Below, in pieces: positions 8,519-17,287 of a stretch of DNA of 52,427 nt. Position 1 is the stretch's first letter, and each line of letters starts with the position of its first letter. The stretch is from JANQRV01 sp964533785 (lineage in GTDB: Bacteria; Bacteroidota; Bacteroidia; Chitinophagales; Saprospiraceae), in the NCBI GenBank assembly GCA_964533785.1, contig CAZHNG010000005.1, forward strand, positions 1 to 52,427. Direction: 5' to 3'. The translations under genes and the position numbers were made by a program. The notes beneath the pieces are model-generated. The model saw nothing but the letters and a program-made list of their open reading frames with translations. It was not told the DNA's origin and did not search any database.

Positions 8519-9778
8519 ATGGATAAAAGGACCTTTTTAAGATACTTTGCACTAGGAGGGCTTACTATGCCCGCTGTATTTACCCGGCTCGACCAAATTA
8601 TTAAAAAGGTAGAACACCGGAGTCCGGCAGATATTGCAAAGGACGAAAATTTTTGGCTGGAAATACGAAGTGGGTACCGGCTAAAACCGGACTACATCAA
8701 CCTGGAAAGCGGCTATTACTGCTTCTTGCCACAGGAAGTACTGGAAGGTTATATTCACCACCTAAGGGAGGTCAATTACCAGAATTCTTATTACATGCGT
8801 ACGGTGCAATGGCAAAACAAAAGACACGTGCAGGAACAGTTAGCCAAAGTAGCCGATTGTGACCCGGACGAATTGGTTGTGACCCGCAATACTACCGAAT
8901 CATTAGACACTATTATCGGTGGGGTGCATTGGCAAGCAGGCGATGAAGCGGTAATGGCTCTGCAAGATTATGGTGCAATGCTCGATATGTTTGAATTACA
9001 AGCCCAGCGTCACGGCATTATCAACAAAAAGGTATCCTTGCCCAATCACCCAACTTCTGACGATGACATCGTCAATTTATACGCTAACGCCATTACCTCC
9101 AAGACCAAACTGTTGATGGTGTGCCACATCGTCAATATTACCGGACAGATCCTGCCGATAAAAAAGATTGTCAAGATGGCGCACGATAAAGGGGTGGAAG
9201 TGATGGTTGACGGTGCTCACGCCTTTGGAATGTTCCGTTTTTCTATACGCGATCTCGACTGTGATTACTATGGTGCCAGTTTACATAAATGGCTCAGTGC
9301 ACCTTTAGGGTCGGGATTACTTTTTGTTAAAAAAGAAAAGATCCCTGGTATATGGCCTATGTTCGCTGAGATGGGACGCGCTGATGATGATATTCGGCGA
9401 TTAAACCATACCGGTACCCATCCGGTGCATACCGATCTGGCCATTATCAATGCCCTTGAATACTACAAACGATTAGGCCCCGAACGAAAAGAAGCCCGGT
9501 TGCGCTATCTCCAACACTATTGGACCAGCCGGGTACGTGATCTTCCGAATATTGTCGTAAATACACCTGCGGATCAAAGCCGCCATTGCGCCATCGGTAA
9601 CGTTGGGGTTGAAAGTTTGGAGCCCGGTGAATTGTCTAAAACATTGCTCGAGAAATACCGTATTTGGACCGTTGCTATCAACCGCCCTGGCGTTCGTGGC
9701 GTTCGAATTACTCCTAATATCTATACCACAACGGAAGAACTGGATACTTTTGTCGAAGCTCTAAAAGAAATTGCATAA
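8519..9778 (+). CDS. Aminotransferase class V-fold PLP enzyme (isopenicillin-N epimerase-like)
   Basis: 419 residues. The N-terminus (KRTFLRYFALGGLTMPAVF) looks like an export or anchoring segment, as in many family members that begin with a Tat-like leader, although no twin Arg is present. The catalytic domain shows RNTTESLD (123-130), Asp231 and His234 in VDGAHAFG, and the PLP lysine K257 in SLHKWLSAPLG. The family includes isopenicillin-N epimerase-like proteins and cysteine desulfurase relatives, and most members have unknown substrates. It lies one base upstream of the FAH-family gene, so the two are almost certainly one operon. Confidence 0.82.
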   Translation: MDKRTFLRYFALGGLTMPAVFTRLDQIIKKVEHRSPADIAKDENFWLEIRSGYRLKPDYINLESGYYCFLPQEVLEGYIHHLREVNYQNSYYMRTVQWQNKRHVQEQLAKVADCDPDELVVTRNTTESLDTIIGGVHWQAGDEAVMALQDYGAMLDMFELQAQRHGIINKKVSLPNHPTSDDDIVNLYANAITSKTKLLMVCHIVNITGQILPIKKIVKMAHDKGVEVMVDGAHAFGMFRFSIRDLDCDYYGASLHKWLSAPLGSGLLFVKKEKIPGIWPMFAEMGRADDDIRRLNHTGTHPVHTDLAIINALEYYKRLGPERKEARLRYLQHYWTSRVRDLPNIVVNTPADQSRHCAIGNVGVESLEPGELSKTLLEKYRIWTVAINRPGVRGVRITPNIYTTTEELDTFVEALKEIA

Positions 9779-9779
9779 C

Positions 9780-10616
9780 ATGAAATTGTACAAAGGAGAG
9801 CATATTGCCTATCTCGAAATCGAAGGCCAATGGTACCAAAAGTACTTTTTTGATTGGGACCTGCTCATTAATCACCAAGGACTGCATCATTTCATAAAAA
9901 CCCGGTTGGATCAATGGCAATTAGTAGAAAAACCTGCATCAGCAGTTTATTTTCCTCCAATCGGCAAACAGGAAGTATGGGCGGCAGGGGTCACCTATTT
10001 ACGCAGCAAAACGGCGCGTATGGAAGAGGCAGAAGCGGCGGGTGGAGGAGACTTTTACGACCGGGTTTACGGTGCCGACCGGCCGGAATTGTTCTTCAAA
10101 GCAACGCCTTCCAGGACCGTAGGTCACGGTGATGAAGTATTTATACGAAAAGATTCGACCTGGAATGTACCAGAACCGGAACTTACACTGTTTATTAGCT
10201 CAATGGGAACAATAGAGGGGTATACCATCGGTAACGATATGAGCTCACGTAGTATAGAGGGGGAGAATCCTTTGTATTTGCCGCAGGCGAAAACCTACGA
10301 GCGTTGTGCCAGTTTGGGGCCATGCATATACATTCCTGAACATCCTATTTCCCTTTCTACTAAAATCTACATGACGATCAAAAGGAAAGAACAGGTAATG
10401 TATCAGGATAGTGTTGCGATCAATCAGATGAAGCGGTCCCTGGAAGAATTGGTTGCCTATTTATTTCGGGCATGTTATTTTCCAAATGGGTGTTTTTTGA
10501 TGACCGGCACCTGCCTGGTACCCGATAATGATTTTACATTACTGGAAGGTGATGAGATACGGATCAGCATTGATGGAATTGGAGAACTGGTAAATTGGGT
10601 TAAAAGCATGCCTTGA
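9780..10616 (+). CDS. FAH-family 2-keto-3-deoxy-sugar-acid dehydratase (KdaD-like)
   Basis: 278 residues from the ATG at 9780, one base after the preceding stop. This is a fumarylacetoacetate hydrolase fold protein with metal ligands E132 and E134 (PEPEL) and D153 (GNDMSSR). The segments KDSTWNVPEPEL, GYTIGNDMSSRSIEGENPL and YLPQAKTYERCASLGP are those I associate with 2-keto-3-deoxy-D-arabinonate/xylonate dehydratases. These convert the keto acid to alpha-ketoglutarate semialdehyde. The next gene downstream encodes the enzyme that oxidises exactly that product, which supports the call. A general FAH hydrolase is the alternative. Confidence 0.75.
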   Translation: MKLYKGEHIAYLEIEGQWYQKYFFDWDLLINHQGLHHFIKTRLDQWQLVEKPASAVYFPPIGKQEVWAAGVTYLRSKTARMEEAEAAGGGDFYDRVYGADRPELFFKATPSRTVGHGDEVFIRKDSTWNVPEPELTLFISSMGTIEGYTIGNDMSSRSIEGENPLYLPQAKTYERCASLGPCIYIPEHPISLSTKIYMTIKRKEQVMYQDSVAINQMKRSLEELVAYLFRACYFPNGCFLMTGTCLVPDNDFTLLEGDEIRISIDGIGELVNWVKSMP

Positions 10617-10865
10617 ATCCGTCATTGGAGAGACCGTCCCTTGTTTTTACGTTATAAAAGGGATATTTTCTAACCTTTATCAAAACGTGGTGATCAGAAG
10701 TGGAAGTTCGGGTATTAATTCATTGGACTGAGGTTTGGAGGCTCTAATTACATTTGAGAACATCCGGTCATAGCGTTATAGGTGAATACTAATTTTCCTC
10801 TTTTTGTGCATAGCGAACGATATATGCTCTATTAATCAAAATATTTTCAGCAAAATACAACAATC

Positions 10866-12443
10866 ATGAAACTAACAGGCACGCAACTTATCGGGGATAC
10901 AGAATCAGCGAATGGGACGGCAAAATTCTTTGCTGTAAATCCCAAAACTGGAAAAGACCTACCAACTGTTTTCTACGAAGCTACAGCGAAGGAAGTTAAT
11001 CAGGCTGTGCAATTGGCGGAAAAGGCTTTTCCATATTACGACGATAAAAGTCCGATGGAAAGAGCTGCTTTCTTAGACCAGATCGGTGATGAGATCATGG
11101 AACTGGGAGATGCGTTGATAGCAAGAGCAATGCAAGAAACCGCCCTGCCCGAAGGCAGGCTTAAAGGTGAAAGAGGCCGGACGGTGAACCAGCTCAAATT
11201 ATTTGCAAAAGTTGTTCGTGAAGGGAGTTGGGTGGATGCCCGTATTGATCATGCAGATCCCGACCGCCAACCTATTCCAAAATTAGACATTCGCCAGATG
11301 CTGCGTCCTCTGGGGCCTGTAGGCGTATTTGGTGCAAGTAATTTTCCTTTGGCCTTTTCAGTTGCAGGGGGCGATACTGCCTCGGCTCTGGCTGCCGGTT
11401 GCCCGGTAATTGTCAAGGGACATCCAGCGCATCCCGGCACATCAGAGTTAGTAGCAAGGGCTATATTAAAAGCGGCTGCGAAAATGGGAATGCCCAATGG
11501 TGTTTTTTCCATCGTGCAGGGCACTTCTCACGAAGTGGGTAAAAACCTGGTTCAGCATCTATTGATCCAGGCCATTGGTTTTACAGGATCTTTCCGTGGC
11601 GGTAAAGCTTTATTCGATCTAGCGAACCAAAGAGCTGTACCCATTCCTGTTTTTGCGGAAATGGGGAGTACTAATCCGGTATTCATTTTGCCCGGAGCTA
11701 TGAAAAAGCAAGGTGAGATGATCGCAAAAGACATCGCCGGATCGATTACCCTTGGAGTGGGACAGTTTTGTACCAATCCCGGCCTGGTTTTTTTGCCTAA
11801 TGATGCTACAACCGATACTTTTAAAAAGGCTTTATCAGAAAAAATTACGGAAACAGTGGCCGGGACGATGTTAACCAGCGGGATAAGATCAGCCTATGAA
11901 AAAGGAACAGAAACCCTGGGTTCTTCCCCCACTGTGGATACCCTGGCCAAAGGAATGTTGGAGGACGGTGCAAATAGCGTGTCTGCACAAGTGTTCTATG
12001 TCGGAGAAGAAACCTTTCATCAGAATCCGGCGTGGGCAGAAGAAGTTTTTGGTCCTTCCAGCCTCATGGTCCAAACCAACACCAAAGATTCACTGATGCG
12101 GTCTGCCCGGAATTTATCGGGACACCTGACCGCAACAGTCCACGGTACCGAAGAAGATTTTGCTGAATACGCCGAATTATTTAAGGTGCTGGAAAGAAAA
12201 GTGGGACGCCTGATCGTAAATGGCTACCCAACGGGAGTTGAAGTATGCCATGCTATGGTACACGGAGGGCCCTATCCCGCAACGACTGCCTCGCAGACGA
12301 CATCGGTAGGAACGAATGCGATCAAACGGTTTGCCCGTCCGGTATGTTACCAGAATTTTCCCGCAGCTCAGTTGCCGGATGCCTTGAAGGAAGAAAATCC
12401 GCTGAATATCTGGAGATTAGTGGATGGAGAATGGAAAGATTAA
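10866..12443 (+). CDS. Alpha-ketoglutarate semialdehyde dehydrogenase (2,5-dioxovalerate dehydrogenase)
   Basis: 525 residues, the length of the NADP-type KGSADH group rather than ordinary ALDHs. The active-site pair is visible: E265 in FAEMGSTNP and nucleophile C302 in GVGQFCTNPG. The Rossmann region carries GVFGASNFPLAF. It oxidises 2,5-dioxopentanoate to 2-oxoglutarate, the last step of oxidative pentose, uronate and hydroxyproline degradation. The upstream FAH dehydratase favours a pentose/sugar-acid route. The 249-bp gap before it could hold its own promoter, but I see no clear -33/-7 pair. Confidence 0.88.
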   Translation: MKLTGTQLIGDTESANGTAKFFAVNPKTGKDLPTVFYEATAKEVNQAVQLAEKAFPYYDDKSPMERAAFLDQIGDEIMELGDALIARAMQETALPEGRLKGERGRTVNQLKLFAKVVREGSWVDARIDHADPDRQPIPKLDIRQMLRPLGPVGVFGASNFPLAFSVAGGDTASALAAGCPVIVKGHPAHPGTSELVARAILKAAAKMGMPNGVFSIVQGTSHEVGKNLVQHLLIQAIGFTGSFRGGKALFDLANQRAVPIPVFAEMGSTNPVFILPGAMKKQGEMIAKDIAGSITLGVGQFCTNPGLVFLPNDATTDTFKKALSEKITETVAGTMLTSGIRSAYEKGTETLGSSPTVDTLAKGMLEDGANSVSAQVFYVGEETFHQNPAWAEEVFGPSSLMVQTNTKDSLMRSARNLSGHLTATVHGTEEDFAEYAELFKVLERKVGRLIVNGYPTGVEVCHAMVHGGPYPATTASQTTSVGTNAIKRFARPVCYQNFPAAQLPDALKEENPLNIWRLVDGEWKD

Positions 12444-12528
12444 GTAAGACTGCAGATACCAGATGCCAGATTTTAGACGGTAAGGAGTTGGGTGTCTATA
12501 ACTAAATCTGCTCGATTACTTAAGTGAC

Positions 12529-12561
12529 GCCAGCCTGTAGTGTCTAGCATCAAAAGTCTAA
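12529..12561. repeat. Partial copy of the inverted-repeat element
   Basis: GCCAGCCTGTAG followed by GTCTAGCATCAAAAGTCTA resembles the right end of copy A (GGCCAGCCTGTAGCGTCAAAAGTCCA shortened) and of the copy at 26 kb. No matching left end is obvious, although 12453-12480 carries the related GATGCCAGATTTTAGACGG motif. It sits between the KGSADH gene and the RsmI-like gene. Confidence 0.45.
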
Positions 12562-12582
12562 TGAGAAAGAAAAAGCAAAATA

Positions 12583-13287
12583 ATGCCAGGCAAACTTTTT
12601 TTGATACCGATCACTTTGGGGGAAGACGCCTTGTTTGCGCTTCCCCAATATGTAATAGACCGAATTCATTTGCTGGATACTTTCATTGTGGAGCGCGCTA
12701 AAACGGCCCGACGTTTTATTAAAACCACTCAACCATCGCGTCCAATCAATGAGCTGACGATTTTTGAACTGGATAAGCATAATCCTCACCAAGGAATAGA
12801 CTCTTTTTTGCAGCCGGCTTTAGCGGGCCAGGATATTGGTTTAATGTCGGAAGCAGGTTGCCCCGGTGTGGCTGATCCTGGTGCCAGAGTTGTGCGTAAA
12901 GCTCACCAATTGGGCATTGAGGTAGTTCCTTTGGTAGGGCCTTCTTCTCTATTGCTAGCCCTGATGGCTTCAGGAATGAACGGACAGCAGTTTTGCTTTC
13001 ATGGTTATTTATCACCTAAAAAAGGGGAAATGGCTAAGGAGTTAAAAGATCTGGAACAACGGGTTGCTAAAAAGTATCAAACCCAAATCTTTATCGAAAC
13101 ACCTTACCGCAACCAATCGGTCATCGAAGCCGCACTAAAAGTATTGTCGCCGGAAACCATATTCTGCATCGCGGCAGATTTGACCTTGCCCACCCAATTC
13201 ATTCGGTCGGCCCCGATCAGAAAATGGCAAAAAATGGAGATTCCCAATTTACACAAAAGGCCCGCCGTATTTTTAATTGGAGTATAA
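12583..13287 (+). CDS. RsmI-like SAM-dependent methyltransferase
   Basis: 234 residues of the tetrapyrrole-methylase fold, closest to RsmI, which 2'-O-methylates C1402 of 16S rRNA. Visible motifs are GKLFLIPITLGED at the N-terminus, GLMSEAGCPGVADPGA, and the VPLVGPSSLLLALMASGMNGQQFCFHGYL stretch in shortened form. It is shorter than true RsmI (about 280) and lacks its C-terminal domain. It matches the second, RsmI-related paralogue common in Bacteroidota, so the exact RNA target is uncertain. Confidence 0.82.
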   Translation: MPGKLFLIPITLGEDALFALPQYVIDRIHLLDTFIVERAKTARRFIKTTQPSRPINELTIFELDKHNPHQGIDSFLQPALAGQDIGLMSEAGCPGVADPGARVVRKAHQLGIEVVPLVGPSSLLLALMASGMNGQQFCFHGYLSPKKGEMAKELKDLEQRVAKKYQTQIFIETPYRNQSVIEAALKVLSPETIFCIAADLTLPTQFIRSAPIRKWQKMEIPNLHKRPAVFLIGV

Positions 13288-13365
13288 GATGAAAATTGTT
13301 ACTTTTCCCCTTCAGTTCCGTCATAAGTGAAAATCAATTTTTTATCAATAAACCAATTTAAAAAA

Positions 13366-13851
13366 ATGGGAATTTTTTCGTTTATTAAAAATGCAGGTTC
13401 CAAACTCTTCGGTAAAAAAGAATCCTCAACGGAAACCATCACTGCACCTACCATTGAAGAACTAAATGCTGAAAAAGCAGCTCAACTTAGGCAAGCAATT
13501 GCAGACCTTCAACTGCCCGTCGACGGTTTAACCATCGAAGTGAATGATGATACCGTCATTCTCAGCGGGGAGGTGGAAAACCAATCGGACAAAGAGAAAA
13601 TCATTCTGACTGCCGGTAATGTCGAAGGCATCGCAGCTGTTGATGATCGCATGACCGTCGCTAATCCCGAACCGGAAGCAGTATTTTATGAAGTAAAAAG
13701 CGGAGACTCTCTGTCAAAGATCGCTAAAGCACAGTATGGCGATCCTATGAAGTACCCGGTTATTTTTGAGGCTAACAAGCCGATGCTTAAGGATCCTAAT
13801 CTTATTTATCCTGGCCAGGTATTAAGAATTCCGCCTTTGTCGGATAACTAA
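13366..13851 (+). CDS. kbp: Kbp/YgaU-like BON-LysM protein
   Basis: 161 residues from the ATG at 13366, chosen because MGIFSFIKNAGSKLFGKK aligns with the start of E. coli Kbp (YgaU). A BON domain covers about 31-98 (LTIEVNDDTVILSGEV, then GIAAVDDRMTV) and a LysM domain about 107-156 (YEVKSGDSLSKIA, EANKPMLKDPNLIYPGQVLRIP). The E. coli protein is a cytoplasmic potassium sensor of about 149 residues with the same layout. Absence of a signal peptide here agrees. A terminator follows directly, so it ends its transcript. Confidence 0.88.
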   Translation: MGIFSFIKNAGSKLFGKKESSTETITAPTIEELNAEKAAQLRQAIADLQLPVDGLTIEVNDDTVILSGEVENQSDKEKIILTAGNVEGIAAVDDRMTVANPEPEAVFYEVKSGDSLSKIAKAQYGDPMKYPVIFEANKPMLKDPNLIYPGQVLRIPPLSDN

Positions 13852-13878
13852 GCTATTCTAATTCTCGACACAAAGTAA

Positions 13879-13916
13879 AATCGGGGTTGGTGTAAGACCA
13901 GCTCCGGTTTTTTTTT
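13879..13916 (+). terminator. Rho-independent terminator after the BON-LysM gene
   Basis: Arms AATCGGGGTTGGT (13879-13891) and ACCAGCTCCGGTT (13897-13909) pair over 13 positions including G-U pairs, with loop GTAAG. A run of nine T follows (13908-13916). Confidence 0.85.
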
Positions 13917-14623
13917 GCCACAGCAATTTCTCATGCGGATCTTACACGTAGAAAAAATCGCCACAAACCTGCTTGCTTGACCATAGGCGTCACCGGCAGG
14001 CAGGAACACAAAATTGCACTACTCTTTTTTGTGAGGATTTTGAGCTTTTGTGTTTTGGTGACAACCCTCGTAAGTTTCACATGAGAAATAGCTGTTTTTG
14101 CCAGACTTTAGATGCCAGATACAAGCGAGAGTGGATAGCGTTTAGGCAATTAGCTTTGTATGCTCCCTATTATAAGTTGTTTATCTCCTAAGAGAAACCG
14201 TTCGAATTTGGCCGGTAGTTGTTCGTTCATGGATTAAAGGTTCGTAAGGAGGCTAACGAAAATTAATTTTTAATCTCCAGCGTAAGGGAAAATTAATAGA
14301 CTTGTTCGGCGGGATCATCAAACGGCTACAAGCGGCAAATTTTATACTGCACTTCGTTAAAAAGCCTCGCCGATGCTTAGGCATCGCCTACGTTTTTTGC
14401 CTCGTTCAGCATAAAATTTGGCTCCCTTTCGCTCGTTCATGACCCACCGAACAAGTCTAATGTATGAAAACCCAAAACTCTTATGTGGATAATATGGTCA
14501 ATTAGAATTAAATTTAGGTTAGTTTTAATTTCAAACTAAGTGAACTTTTTTCAAGCAATCCCTGTTGAAAGGATTGAAGTTAAAAAAATGGAAACACAAT
14601 AAATTCTCACAAAAATTACAACA
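13917..14623. other. Gene-free 700-bp region upstream of nadA
   Basis: Contains a GCCAGACTTTAGATGCCAGA motif (14100-14119), the 163-bp inverted-repeat element at 14297-14459 and AT-rich DNA before nadA. A 72-codon frame at 13973-14191 has no family resemblance and is probably spurious. No tRNA or riboswitch is recognised. Confidence 0.5.
14297..14459. repeat. 163-bp MITE-like inverted-repeat element
   Basis: The ends are TAGACTTGTTCGGCGGG (14297-14313) and CCCACCGAACAAGTCTA (14443-14459), inverted complements with one mismatch. Inner arms also pair: GCAAATTTTATACTG (14335-14349) with CAGCATAAAATTTGGC (14407-14422), and GATGC/GCATC around a short central loop. The whole folds into one long imperfect hairpin. 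It has no ORF. Confidence 0.7.
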
Positions 14624-15622
14624 ATGATAGCACCAGCAATTGAAAAACTAGAAAAAAAAGGTTTTCTGGATATTGATGTGGATCCTACCCTGGATCTGTT
14701 TGAGGAGATCGAGCAGCTGAAAAAGGAGAAAAATGCCATTATTCTTGCACATTATTACCAAGAATCTGATATACAAGACATCGCTGACTACATTGGCGAC
14801 AGTTTGGGCTTATCACAACAAGCAGCTAATACTGATGCAGATATCATCGTTTTTGCCGGCGTTCACTTCATGGCCGAAACGGCAAAAATCCTTTCACCTC
14901 AAAAGAAGGTATTACTTCCAGATTTAAAGGCCGGGTGTTCACTGGCTGATTCCTGTCCGCCGGATTTATTTCGCAAATTCAAAGCTAGATACCCGGATCA
15001 TTTGGTTGTCAGCTACATAAACTGCACAGCCGAATTAAAGACACTGACGGATATTTGCTGTACTTCTACCAATGCAGTACATATTATTGAAAGTATTCCT
15101 GAAGATCAGCCCATCATCTTCGCGCCAGATGTGAATTTAGGGCGCTATTTGGTGAAAAAAACGGGTAGAGATATGGTCTTGTGGAACGGTACCTGTATGG
15201 TTCACGAAATTTTTTCCAATGAGAAGATCACCAAATTATTGGTACGCCATCCGGAAGCCAAATTGATCGCTCACCCTGAATGTGAAGCCCCATTACTGGA
15301 AAAAGCGGATTACATTGGTAGTACGAGCGGCTTGTTGCGTTTTACTCAGGAGGATGACGCACCAATGTACATCGTAGCAACCGAAGTCGGTATTATTCAT
15401 CAAATGCAAAAAGCTTCGCCAGACAAAACATTCATTCCTGCCCCCCCTAACAACACTTGTGCTTGTAACGAGTGCCCGCATATGAAACGTAATACGCTCG
15501 AAAAGCTCTACACCTGCATGAAGTATGAACTTCCGGAGATTACTCTTCCAGGGTGGGTCATTGAACAAGGCCGGGCATCGATTGACCGTATGCTGGAAAT
15601 TTCTGCTAAAGCGGGCTTATAG
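14624..15622 (+). CDS. nadA: Quinolinate synthase A
   Basis: 332 residues, the size of NadA. It condenses iminoaspartate with dihydroxyacetone phosphate to quinolinate, the second step of de novo NAD synthesis, using a 4Fe-4S cluster. Likely cluster cysteines are C105 (AGCSLAD), C191 (WNGTCMVHEIF) and C284 (CNECPHMK), matching the three spaced ligands of the family. ILAHYYQESDIQDIADYIGDS in shortened form (HYYQ at 43-46) is the signature. The nadB and nadC partners are not in this window. Confidence 0.95.
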   Translation: MIAPAIEKLEKKGFLDIDVDPTLDLFEEIEQLKKEKNAIILAHYYQESDIQDIADYIGDSLGLSQQAANTDADIIVFAGVHFMAETAKILSPQKKVLLPDLKAGCSLADSCPPDLFRKFKARYPDHLVVSYINCTAELKTLTDICCTSTNAVHIIESIPEDQPIIFAPDVNLGRYLVKKTGRDMVLWNGTCMVHEIFSNEKITKLLVRHPEAKLIAHPECEAPLLEKADYIGSTSGLLRFTQEDDAPMYIVATEVGIIHQMQKASPDKTFIPAPPNNTCACNECPHMKRNTLEKLYTCMKYELPEITLPGWVIEQGRASIDRMLEISAKAGL

Positions 15623-15760
15623 ATTCAAACAGGCATCTCAATTATAGGGCCATAAGGTGGTCAAGTAGAGATCATTTCGAGGCAACTGGAACAGAATTTT
15701 TTGAATTCTGCAATAGCCTAGGGTAAATAGCGTTTCAGGTATAAAGAAAAAATATCAACC

Positions 15761-16585
15761 GTGAAGCAGGGATTCTTTATTACCATTTTAGTCTTATTTT
15801 CCACATCGATCATATTTGCACAAAAAGGCTGGGAAGTCGGTGGTTGGGCCGGTGGTGCCACTTATTTCGGCGATTTGAATACGGACTTTAATTTAAGTAC
15901 TCCCGGTGTTGCCGGAGGAATCATAATAAGGCGCAATTTCAATGACCGGCTCTGCTTGAAAGCCTCGGGAAACTATGTTTTTGTTCGGGCGGACGATGCA
16001 AACTCTGATAATATCTACGAAAGGGCCCGGAATTTGAGCTTTCAGTCTAATGTCTGGGATTTCACCACGCAGTTTGAGTTTAATTTTCTGCCTTACATTC
16101 ACGGCAGTGCAGAGCATTTTTTCACTCCTTATGTTTATGCTGGAATTACGGTATTTTCTTTTAATCCAAAGGCTGATTATAACGGTGAACTGGTTGAATT
16201 GCGGCCACTAGGAACAGAAGGGCAGTTTAAAGGAGAGGAGTATTTTGCAGTTCAGGGGGGCTTTGCTTACGGTATTGGCCTAAAATTAGATTTGAACGAA
16301 CTGTGGAGTTTGAACTTTGATCTCAATGGCAGATATTTATTCACCGATTACCTCGATGATGTTAGTACGACTTATCCGGATAAAAGGCAATTGTTGAGAT
16401 CGAGGGGCGAACTAGCCGTAGCTCTTTCTGATCGCTCTATTTCCGTGCCCGGCGTTGAGGGACCGATCGGATCTCCCGGTAAACAGCGCGGCAACAGAAG
16501 TAATAATGATTCCTATATTCTATTGGGTATTGGGATTGTCCGATACTTCGGAAATTTACCTTGTCCGGAGTACAGCCGCAACTGA
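15761..16585 (+). CDS. DUF6089 outer-membrane beta-barrel protein
   Basis: 274 residues from a GTG start. The signal peptide (residues 1-20, ending FAQ) is followed by GWEVGGWAGGATYFGDL, the start of the DUF6089 barrel seen across Bacteroidota. Alternating aromatic strands run throughout, and the protein ends GIGIVRYFGNLPCPEYSRN. It should sit in the outer membrane; function unknown. It follows nadA by 138 bp on the same strand, though nothing ties them functionally. Confidence 0.85.
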   Translation: MKQGFFITILVLFSTSIIFAQKGWEVGGWAGGATYFGDLNTDFNLSTPGVAGGIIIRRNFNDRLCLKASGNYVFVRADDANSDNIYERARNLSFQSNVWDFTTQFEFNFLPYIHGSAEHFFTPYVYAGITVFSFNPKADYNGELVELRPLGTEGQFKGEEYFAVQGGFAYGIGLKLDLNELWSLNFDLNGRYLFTDYLDDVSTTYPDKRQLLRSRGELAVALSDRSISVPGVEGPIGSPGKQRGNRSNNDSYILLGIGIVRYFGNLPCPEYSRN

Positions 16586-16692
16586 TTTTTTATAGAAGAA
16601 AACCTTAAGGCTTAATTTTGGTTTATGATATTGACATAGCTGTCAAACTCAGCGATTAGCCAAATTTATAGATTAAGCCTTGAAGTTGACAA

Positions 16693-17109
16693 ATGACAAT
16701 TGAGCAAACCACATTTAGTCTTCCCCCTCACCCTAGAGGATTTCATTTGATCACCCCCATGGTTATGCAATCCCTTCCGGTATTACCGGAAATGGGCATT
16801 CTGCAACTATTTATCCAGCATACGTCGGCGGGACTAACCATAAATGAAAATGCGGATTCTTCGGTGTTAACTGATTTCGAAAAAGTTTTCAATCATTTAG
16901 TGCCAGAGCGTTTACCCTTTTTGACCCATACGATAGAAGGGCCTGACGATATGCCGGCACATATTAAAGCTGCTTTGGTTGGTTCTTCCTTGAACATACC
17001 GATAACCAGTGGTAGACTCAATCTGGGTACATGGCAGGGCATCTACTTGTGCGAATTCAGAAATCATGGTGGCCGGCGGTCTTTAGTAGCTACTATTATT
17101 GGGCAATAG
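16693..17109 (+). CDS. yjbQ: YjbQ family protein (UPF0047)
   Basis: 138 residues, the full size of YjbQ. Signatures are LQLFIQHTSAGLTINENAD and the C-terminal GTWQGIYLCEFRNHGGRR, with conserved His residues. The family is annotated as a secondary thiamine-phosphate synthase because overproduction bypasses thiE loss; its native role is unclear. Single gene between a barrel protein and a LysE exporter. Confidence 0.9.
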   Translation: MTIEQTTFSLPPHPRGFHLITPMVMQSLPVLPEMGILQLFIQHTSAGLTINENADSSVLTDFEKVFNHLVPERLPFLTHTIEGPDDMPAHIKAALVGSSLNIPITSGRLNLGTWQGIYLCEFRNHGGRRSLVATIIGQ

Positions 17110-17287
17110 TAAAGTGAGTGGCCAATTGCAGTGATTCTTTATGTCTAACAATACGTCAGAATCGAGTAAGTCAAAAAGGATAGAGTGCCATTAAATATAG
17201 GCATTGACGACGTTTAAAAACAGAATAATGAGGAACCGTTTTCAGAAAAGTTTTTTAATTTGATGAACAGATAATAGGTAATCATAA

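Noticed and set aside
13973..14191. 72-codon open frame as a gene
   Set aside because: Unusual composition, no family resemblance, and it lies across a dispersed repeat motif.
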